A stretch of DNA of 11,451 bases from Spirochaetaceae bacterium (GTDB taxonomy: Bacteria; Spirochaetota; Spirochaetia; SZUA-6; Bin103): positions 1 to 11,451 of the forward strand of contig JAPPKD010000146.1 in the NCBI GenBank assembly GCA_028820215.1, read 5' to 3'. This document shows positions 6,832-11,451 of the stretch, one piece after another. Positions within the stretch are counted from its first letter, which is position 1; each line of letters starts with the position of its first letter. Position numbers and translations under genes: made by a program. The notes below the pieces were generated by a model, which worked only from the letters and a program-made list of their open reading frames with translations, made no database searches and was not told the DNA's origin.

Positions 6832-6866
6832 GTTGCGACGGATTGACTCGGAGCGGTTGGCGCCAT
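6828..6866 (-). CDS. possible 12-residue leader ORF (MAPTAPSQSVAT) overlapping the PhyH start
   Basis: On the minus strand an ATG at 6864-6866 opens a 12-codon ORF. Its TGA (6828-6830) overlaps the PhyH ATG (6829-6831) as ATGA. The ORF start is 6 nt downstream of a -10 hexamer TATGAT (complement of 6873-6878), so a transcript from that promoter would begin at or beside this ATG. It could be a leaderless mini-ORF feeding ribosomes to PhyH by termination-reinitiation. There is no proof of translation and short ORFs of this kind arise by chance. Confidence 0.3.
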   Translation of the reverse strand: MAPTAPSQSVAT

Positions 6867-6878
6867 GCGCGCATCATA
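6865..6878 (-). promoter_or_regulatory. -10 element and 10-bp palindrome upstream of PhyH
   Basis: TATGAT on the complement of 6873-6878 is a good -10 hexamer. The next bases form the perfect palindrome ATGCGCGCAT (6865-6874), overlapping the -10 and the predicted start site, where a repressor would block initiation. Palindromes of this length occur by chance about once per kb, so the operator idea is weak. The promoter call rests on the hexamer and its distance to the ORF. Confidence 0.4.
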
Positions 6879-6988
6879 TTGCAGCGGCTGTCACGGCGTC
6901 TTTAGCTGATCGGCCTGGATGTGTCGCAGCTATCATCATCGCTGGGCCATTCTCGTTCTCGCCAATGGTCCCCTCACGTCCCCTGTCA

Positions 6989-6997
6989 TGGTATCGT
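6989..6997 (+). promoter_or_regulatory. extended -10 promoter of the phosphodiesterase gene
   Basis: TG-G-TATCGT is an extended -10 element ending 13 nt before the ATG at 7011, so the 5' untranslated region would be about 6 nt. There is no Shine-Dalgarno and no convincing -35. It differs by one base from the element driving the Sel1-repeat gene (TG-G-TATCAT, 2703-2711). Confidence 0.45.
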
Positions 6998-7010
6998 GCC
7001 GGATCTGTCC

Positions 7011-7820
7011 ATGAGCGATCCTTCAACCTGCGGCGCGATTCTCGTGGTCATCGATGGCTGCCGCCCCGACGGCATCCAGCAGGCCAATACGCCGAACATC
7101 GATTCCCTCACTGCCCGCGGGGCCTACACGTTCAATGCGCAGAGCGTCGTTCCATCCTCCACCCTGCCCTGCCACACCTCGATGTTTCGCGGCGTAACCC
7201 CGGCACGCCACGGGATCACTACCAACACCTGGGTTCCCATGGTGCGTCCCGTGCCGAGCATCGTCGAGGCTGCCCGCGCGATGAACCGGAAGACGGCGTT
7301 CATCTACAACTGGGAGCAGTTGCGCGACCTGGCGGCGCCCGGTTCTCTCGATTTCTCCTATTTCACGGACAACTGCGATGACCGGGAGGGTGACCTGACC
7401 ATAGCCCGGATCGCGGCCGAGCACCTGGCCGCGGAACAGCCTGATTTCTGCTTCGTCTACCTGGGGGTCGTGGACATCGCCGGCCACAACCATGGCTGGA
7501 TGTCCGCGGAATACATCGAACAGATCGCCATCGCCGACCGGGCGATCGGAATCCTGCTGCGGCAACTCGAAACAGCGAGCCTCCTGGACCGCTACTTCAT
7601 CCTCGTGCAGAGCGACCACGGCGGACACGAAAAGACGCATGGCACGGACATGCCCGAAGACTTGACGATTCCGTGGATCGCTGCCGGCGCGAAGGTCGGT
7701 CAGCGCGGCGAGATCCAGGGACCGGTACGTATCTTCGACACCGCGCCGACGCTGGCTCGGGTACTCGATCTGCAGTTGTCGGCGGACTGGGAAGGCAAGC
7801 CGATCACGCAGGTCTTCTGA
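7011..7820 (+). CDS. alkaline-phosphatase-superfamily phosphodiesterase/pyrophosphatase (type I phosphodiesterase family)
   Basis: This 269-residue protein starts at ATG 7011 (the frame is open to 6921, but the family N-terminus fits 7011). It has the full two-metal centre of nucleotide pyrophosphatase/phosphodiesterases: D15 (VVIDGCRPD), the Thr nucleophile T51 (PSSTLPCHTS), D155 and H159 (VVDIAGHNHG), D202 and H203 (SDHGGH) and H210 (KTHG). The motif ARHGITTN follows the nucleophile, as in the family. No signal peptide is seen, so it is probably cytoplasmic, unlike most relatives. At 269 residues it is compact, lacking the large insertions of eukaryotic members. It should hydrolyse a phosphodiester, pyrophosphate or phosphonate bond; the substrate is not readable. 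It is divergent from PhyH and 80 bp upstream of the AraC-type regulator on the same strand. Confidence 0.9.
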   Translation: MSDPSTCGAILVVIDGCRPDGIQQANTPNIDSLTARGAYTFNAQSVVPSSTLPCHTSMFRGVTPARHGITTNTWVPMVRPVPSIVEAARAMNRKTAFIYNWEQLRDLAAPGSLDFSYFTDNCDDREGDLTIARIAAEHLAAEQPDFCFVYLGVVDIAGHNHGWMSAEYIEQIAIADRAIGILLRQLETASLLDRYFILVQSDHGGHEKTHGTDMPEDLTIPWIAAGAKVGQRGEIQGPVRIFDTAPTLARVLDLQLSADWEGKPITQVF

Positions 7821-7873
7821 GCCTGTCTCCTGCGTCCTCAGGCCCACCATCTGGTCGAGCGATCCCTCTGAGG

Positions 7874-7879
7874 TACAAT
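7874..7879 (+). promoter_or_regulatory. -10 element before the AraC-family regulator
   Basis: TACAAT matches the sigma-70 -10 consensus at 5 of 6 positions and ends 21 nt before the ATG at 7901. No clear -35 lies at the expected distance. The leader contains only a weak purine run (AAGG at 7891-7894) as a ribosome site. Confidence 0.4.
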
Positions 7880-7900
7880 CGGCCAAGGCGAAGGTCGAGA

Positions 7901-8713
7901 ATGGACGGGTGTGAGGTCGGACCGGTGGGGCCCCCCGTGATTGAGCGCGTTCTGTTGTGCGACCTCTACGGGCCGTACGAACCTGGCCACCAGAACGCCC
8001 AGACCAGCCTCCCGGGTCACCTGTTGCAGCTCACGACAATGGGAGTGGCGGTGCACGAGATCGAGGGCCGTCGCCACCTTATCCGTACTGGTGACCTGGC
8101 GTGGTTCCACGAGGATGAGCTGGTCCGCGTGGGCGTCAGGGAACGGTGGGCCTTCTATACCCTGAACTTCATTGCTCCGGGGCTGCCCCCGCCACCGTTT
8201 GAAGGCAGAGTTCGAAAGGGTGGTCCCGCCATCCAGCGCCAGTTCCACAAGCTGCTGCTCGAGTGGCGGACGACAGACCGGGATCCCGCCAGACGGGAGA
8301 TGTGCGTCCAAGCTCGCCTGCTGACGCTCCTGGCCTCCCTGGTCCCGGCGCCCGGGCAGCGGTACGCGATGGATCCGCAGGCAGCACTCTGGTGGCAGAT
8401 CGAGACCCGCGCCAGGCGCTGTCTGGAGACGTGCCTGCGTCTGGACACGTTCGTGGACTGGAGCGGTCGCAGCGCCCCCACGATCGCGCGGTCCTGCGCG
8501 TCGGCTGTCGGTACGACGCCCATGCGCAGGATCAAGGAGATCCGCCTGAGCCTGGCACGCGGCCTGGTCGCGAACTCCGACCTTGCCATGAGCGACATCG
8601 CGTCACGTATCGGATACCGGCGGGTCCATGAGTTCAGCCGGGACTTCCACAAGCGCTTTGGCACGCCGCCGACGGGCCTGCGGCGCTATGCTGAGGTCGC
8701 CCGCCAGTCTTGA
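7901..8713 (+). CDS. AraC-family transcriptional regulator
   Basis: This 270-residue protein starts at ATG 7901. The N-terminal half (residues about 10-110) looks like the cupin-type sensing domain of AraC sugar regulators, with HEIEGRRHLIRTGDLAWF as the recognisable strand-turn-strand segment. The C-terminal 100 residues form the double helix-turn-helix DNA-binding domain. The second HTH fits the family signature well: MSDIASRIGYRRVHEFSRDFHKRFGTPP (residues 230-257), given here as separate parts MSDIASRIGY and FSRDFHKRFG. The first HTH (PTIARSCASAVGTTPMRRIK) is a weaker match. Placed directly upstream of a sugar-binding-protein gene, it is probably the local activator of that locus, responding to the imported glycan or a breakdown product. 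The TTGACG promoter element of the next gene overlaps its stop codon. Confidence 0.9.
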   Translation: MDGCEVGPVGPPVIERVLLCDLYGPYEPGHQNAQTSLPGHLLQLTTMGVAVHEIEGRRHLIRTGDLAWFHEDELVRVGVRERWAFYTLNFIAPGLPPPPFEGRVRKGGPAIQRQFHKLLLEWRTTDRDPARREMCVQARLLTLLASLVPAPGQRYAMDPQAALWWQIETRARRCLETCLRLDTFVDWSGRSAPTIARSCASAVGTTPMRRIKEIRLSLARGLVANSDLAMSDIASRIGYRRVHEFSRDFHKRFGTPPTGLRRYAEVARQS

Positions 8714-8737
8714 CGATTTCTGCGACAAATCTATAGC
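8710..8737 (+). promoter_or_regulatory. sigma-70-type promoter of the solute-binding-protein gene
   Basis: TTGACG (8710-8715, 5 of 6 matches to consensus) and TATAGC (8732-8737, 4 of 6) are 16 bp apart. The -35 overlaps the TGA stop of the AraC-family gene. Predicted transcription starts near 8744, leaving a leader of about 70 nt, the longest in this window and the only one with two ribosome sites. An AraC activator would be expected to bind just upstream, inside the 3' end of its own gene. Confidence 0.55.
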
Positions 8738-8785
8738 GAAGAGCTAAAGAACCGTCACCGGGCCTCTCTCATACTGGAGGCTTTC

Positions 8786-8818
8786 ATGGGTGACACCCAG
8801 GGAGGTAATCGCAGATGA
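8786..8818 (+). CDS. possible 10-residue leader ORF (MGDTQGGNRR) overlapping the solute-binding-protein start
   Basis: GGAGG (8776-8780) sits 5 nt before an ATG at 8786 that opens a 10-codon ORF. Its TGA (8816-8818) overlaps the ATG of the solute-binding protein (8815-8817) as ATGA. The ORF spans the main gene's own ribosome site (GGAGGT, 8801-8806), so its translation would affect access to that site. The first codons lie in the near-palindrome TGGGTGACACCCA (8787-8799). Having its own Shine-Dalgarno makes this more credible than a chance ORF, but translation is not shown. Confidence 0.4.
   Translation: MGDTQGGNRR
8801..8806 (+). promoter_or_regulatory. strong ribosome binding site of the solute-binding-protein gene
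   Basis: GGAGGT lies 8 nt before ATG 8815 and fixes that start. It is the best Shine-Dalgarno in the window and contrasts with the SD-less starts of most neighbours, fitting a highly expressed binding protein. Confidence 0.75.
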
Positions 8819-10335
8819 CAGCACTCAAGAGGCTGCTGCCGTTGGGCATCGCACTGGTGACTGTCGCTTCCGCGGCCGCCACCGGCACTGAGGAGGCCAG
8901 CGGCACTGAGGAACCGCTTCGACTCACCATGCTCCTGGCCATCCACGAGTCCTGGCCGTATCAGGAAGACTGGCCGATGTGGCAATGGATCGAGGAGGAG
9001 ATGAACGTCGAGTTCGACGTCCAGACGTCGTCGTGGGGCGCGATGGTGGAAGCCATCAACTTGAACGTCGCCGCAGGCAGCATGCCGGACCTGACGTACT
9101 TCACGCAGCTAAAGGATGCCAAGAAGTTCGGGCAGGACGGTGTGCTGGCCAACATCCTGGACTACACGGACCAGATGCCGAACTTCAGCAACTGGATGGA
9201 CCGCTATCCAGGAGTGGTGGAGGCGTTCCTGGCAGCGGACGGCGGCCTCTACATGTATCCCAACGAAGGCTTCGGAGAGGCCAATCGGATCATCTGGATG
9301 TACCGTGACGACATCTTCGAGCAGCACGGACTGTCCACCCCTGACACCTACGATGAGCTGTATGAGGTGGCCAAGACGCTGAAGGGGATCTATCCGGAAA
9401 GCTATCCGTTCACGGTCTGGGGTGGCCTCATCCACATGCTCCTGTGGACCACCCCGCAGTTCGACACCACATCACCGTACTGGTACGACGGCAACGGTTT
9501 CTACCGTGACTCGGCGGGCGTGGTGCAGTACGGCCCCGCGACGGAAAACTTCAGGGAGTTGCTGCGGCACTTCAACCGCTTCCATGAAGAGGGTCTGATG
9601 CCGCCGGACTGGCTGACCTTGAGCCAGCCGCAGTACCAAAACCTGGTGGCCACGGACAATACGTTCATCACCGTCGACTTCCTGGCGATGATCGGCGTAC
9701 TGCTGCCGCCGTTGCAGCTGGAGAACCCCAGCTTCTCGATGCGGTTCGCACCGCCTCCGGCCGGCATCCCAGGCTCGAATCGCAACATCTACTTCACCAT
9801 CCTGAAGCAGGGTCTCTCGGTTTCATCCCAGTCGGATCACCTGCCGCAGATCATGCAGGCCTACGACTGGTTCTACTCCGAGGACGCCCGGCAGCTCGTG
9901 AGCTGGGGCCGGGGCGATGAGCTGTTCGTGGATGGCGCCGACGGCAGCCGGATCATCAATCCCATATACCCGGATGTCTCTGCCGTTCGGGCACAGGCGG
10001 GATGGTCCACCAACGGCGCCTACATCTGGTACGACTTCAACGCTTGGCTGGTTCCATCCGTGCCTGAGATGAGGGACGCGTACCAGAGGGCCTGGGACGG
10101 AGGCTACGACGAGGAGCCGCGCACGCCCCCGCGCCTGACGGCTGAGGAGCAGCGGGATTCGGTGGTGACCCAGGAGGCGATTCTCAAGCACGCTGAGGCG
10201 AACATCGTGAAGTTCATCACAGGCGACCGCAGCCTCAGCGAGTGGTCAGCCTATGTCGGCGAGCTCAACGACCTAGGTCTGGATGACATGATCGCGCTGG
10301 CGGAGCGGGCCTACAGCCGCGCTACCGGGCAATAG
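8815..10335 (+). CDS. extracellular solute-binding protein of a carbohydrate ABC importer (LplA/YtcQ-like)
   Basis: This 506-residue protein starts at ATG 8815. The signal peptide has K5-R6, the hydrophobic core LLPLGIALVTVA and a likely cleavage near SAAA at residue 22. There is no lipobox cysteine, so it is a soluble periplasmic protein, or anchored in some other way. The mature start carries a short repeat, GTEEASGTEEP, common in spirochaete binding proteins. The body matches family 1 solute-binding proteins of the LplA/YtcQ/YesO type, which bind complex oligosaccharides: residues 90-150 read MPDLTYF, DGVLANILDYTDQM and AADGGLYMYPNEGF, and a run of aromatic residues (WGGLIHMLLWTTPQF) fits a sugar-binding cleft. 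No permease genes are adjacent; a glycosidase remnant follows. Expression probably depends on the AraC-type regulator upstream. Confidence 0.93.
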   Translation: MTALKRLLPLGIALVTVASAAATGTEEASGTEEPLRLTMLLAIHESWPYQEDWPMWQWIEEEMNVEFDVQTSSWGAMVEAINLNVAAGSMPDLTYFTQLKDAKKFGQDGVLANILDYTDQMPNFSNWMDRYPGVVEAFLAADGGLYMYPNEGFGEANRIIWMYRDDIFEQHGLSTPDTYDELYEVAKTLKGIYPESYPFTVWGGLIHMLLWTTPQFDTTSPYWYDGNGFYRDSAGVVQYGPATENFRELLRHFNRFHEEGLMPPDWLTLSQPQYQNLVATDNTFITVDFLAMIGVLLPPLQLENPSFSMRFAPPPAGIPGSNRNIYFTILKQGLSVSSQSDHLPQIMQAYDWFYSEDARQLVSWGRGDELFVDGADGSRIINPIYPDVSAVRAQAGWSTNGAYIWYDFNAWLVPSVPEMRDAYQRAWDGGYDEEPRTPPRLTAEEQRDSVVTQEAILKHAEANIVKFITGDRSLSEWSAYVGELNDLGLDDMIALAERAYSRATGQ

Positions 10336-10360
10336 TCAAACCAGCCTCAACCACTCACGT

Positions 10361-10399
10361 ACGAGGCCGGGGGACGACCTGAGCGTCCACCGGCCTCGT
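10361..10399 (+). terminator. long stable hairpin between the solute-binding protein and glycosidase genes
   Basis: ACGAGGCCGG (10361-10370) pairs perfectly with CCGGCCTCGT (10390-10399). Inside it GGACG (10372-10376) pairs with CGTCC (10384-10388) around a 7-nt loop, with one G-A mismatch between the two blocks. The result is a 15-bp, very GC-rich stem 25 bp after the stop codon. There is no T-tract, so it may act as a transcript-stabilising 3' end of the binding-protein message or a partial terminator rather than a classical one. Confidence 0.65.
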
Positions 10400-10424
10400 C
10401 GCATGCTGGAGCCTGTCACACCGA

Positions 10425-11419
10425 GTGCGTTTTGTGCATCTACTGAACCTCCAGGGTGACACCCAGGCCATCGATGCAGGGGCCCGGATTCTGTCTGCAC
10501 ACCTGGACTTCGAGCTTTCGGCACACGGCATGGCCGTAACGGTCAGCCGGCGGCCGGGAGCGCTGCAGGTGCGGCTGGACGGCGCCCGGGCATCCATCGC
10601 GTGCCAGACAACTGCGCAGTTCTTCCGCGGCCTGGGCCTGCTGCGGGATGCGCTGCGCGCTGGCCGCCCGTGCGACCTGCAGGAGACTCCGCATTTCAGC
10701 ATGGTCGGCGCGATGTTCGACGCCTCGCGGAACGCGGTCCTGACCGTCAGCAGTATCAAGCGCCTGCTGCGCAGCCTGGCGTTGATGGGGTTCAACGCGT
10801 TCATGCTCTACACGAGGACATCTACGCGGTTGCGCAGAACCCGTACCAGGGTTATTTCCGTGGTCGCTACAGTCAGGACGAGCTTACGGAGTGCGACGCG
10901 TACGCCGCTGAGCTCGGGATCGAGAGGATTCCCTGCATCCAGACGCTGGGCCACGTCGAGCAGATCCTCAAATGGGACAACGTCAGCGCGCTCCGGGACA
11001 CCAGTGACATCTTCCTGGTGGGCGAGTCGGAAACCTACCGCATGCTCGAGGCTATGATCCGAGCCGCGTCAGATCCCATGCGCAGCCGGCGCATCCACAT
11101 TGGGATGGATGAGGCGCACCGGCTGGGGCTGGGCAGCTACCTGGCACGTCACGGGTACCGCGGCCGCTTTCAGGTCATGAACGAGCATTTGAGCCGCGTA
11201 CTGGAGATCAGCCGTCGCCACGACCTGCGCCCGATGATCTGGAGCGACATGTACTTCGACCTGAACGTGCAGGACCGCGCCGTCGCGAAGCACTACGCGG
11301 CGCTGGCCGCGGACCTGCGCGCCGCGGCGGGCGCAGCGCGGGGGTGGCACGACCTGTTGGAGGTCTACGGACGTCTGGCCACCGTGCTGAGCCTGAAGGG
11401 GTGCATTCCATTCCTGTGA
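10425..11419 (+). pseudogene. broken GH20-type beta-N-acetylhexosaminidase gene
   Basis: A GTG at 10425 starts a typical GH20 N-terminal domain (FFRGLGLLRDALR, then GAMFDASRNAVL and LALMGFNAFMLYT). At 10813/10814 one base is missing: the protein continues in the next frame as EDIYAVAQNPYQGYFRGRY, then IPCIQTLGHVEQILKW, and the barrel segment IHIGMDEAHRLGLG with the catalytic Asp-Glu pair at 11108-11113. After WSDMYFDLNVQD (near 11273) the sequence jumps in frame to a segment I recognise from the far C-terminal helical region (KHYAALAADLR, then EVYGRLATVLSLK), so roughly 150-200 residues of the barrel and following domain are missing. It ends early at TGA 11417-11419. The intact enzyme would remove terminal N-acetylglucosamine or N-acetylgalactosamine. 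This copy is almost certainly inactive. Confidence 0.8.
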
Positions 11420-11451
11420 CGACTGGGGAAGAGAAGCCCTCCCAGAGACTG

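Noticed and set aside
6988..7014. Third ATGA-type mini-ORF (MVSCRICP) before the phosphodiesterase gene
   Set aside because: Its start lies inside the extended -10 element, so the predicted transcript would not contain it, and it has no SD. Treated as chance.
11423..11445. Small hairpin after the glycosidase remnant (CTGGGG with TCCCAG)
   Set aside because: Six pairs including a wobble and an 11-nt loop without a T-tract are too weak to call a terminator.
1..11451. CRISPR arrays, tRNA or rRNA genes, insertion sequences, toxin-antitoxin or phage genes
   Set aside because: No repeat-spacer pattern, cloverleaf-like sequence, transposase motif or paired terminal repeats were seen by eye on either strand.

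Overview
The window is a GC-rich, gene-dense bacterial stretch from a free-living or host-associated heterotroph. The best taxonomic hint is the solute-binding protein at 8815-10335. Its mature N-terminus carries the repeated GTEEA/GTEEP motif that I associate with spirochaete sugar-binding proteins. Together with the phytanoyl-CoA dioxygenase (PhyH)-like and enolase-superfamily genes, this suggests a high-GC Spirochaetales-type bacterium, possibly from a marine or sponge-type metagenome. That placement is inference and not secure.

Left part (1-3822). The window opens with the possible 3' end of an unidentified gene (3-113), then a decayed remnant of a type I restriction-modification M subunit (hsdM, 119-504) with a frameshift and loss of the methyltransferase core. 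Next come a small two-helix membrane protein on the minus strand (553-1083), a secreted four-cysteine protein (1253-1759), an aldo/keto reductase on the minus strand (1763-2698) and a Sel1-repeat lipoprotein (2719-3822). The last two are divergent and only 20 bp apart, with mirror-image -10 elements between them.

Middle (3883-7820). A PhyH-like protein lacking the usual HxD motif overlaps, by a GTGA stop/start, an enolase-superfamily enzyme with a complete mandelate-racemase-type catalytic set. A second PhyH-like enzyme with canonical iron ligands lies convergent on the minus strand. Divergent from it is a compact alkaline-phosphatase-superfamily phosphodiesterase with all its metal ligands.

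Right part (7901-11451). An AraC-family regulator is followed by a strong-looking promoter, a short leader ORF and an LplA/YtcQ-like oligosaccharide-binding protein. A very stable hairpin then separates it from a GH20-type beta-N-acetylhexosaminidase gene broken by a frameshift, a large in-frame deletion and 3' loss. Together this looks like a regulated locus for uptake and breakdown of an amino-sugar-containing glycan that has lost a working hydrolase. No ABC permease genes are in view.

Unifying signal. Most independently transcribed genes lack a Shine-Dalgarno sequence and instead have a -10 hexamer 5-13 nt before the start codon, the geometry of leaderless or near-leaderless mRNA. Two genes are preceded by tiny ORFs (10 and 12 codons) whose stop overlaps the gene start as ATGA. 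Two broken genes in 11 kb suggest ongoing gene loss.
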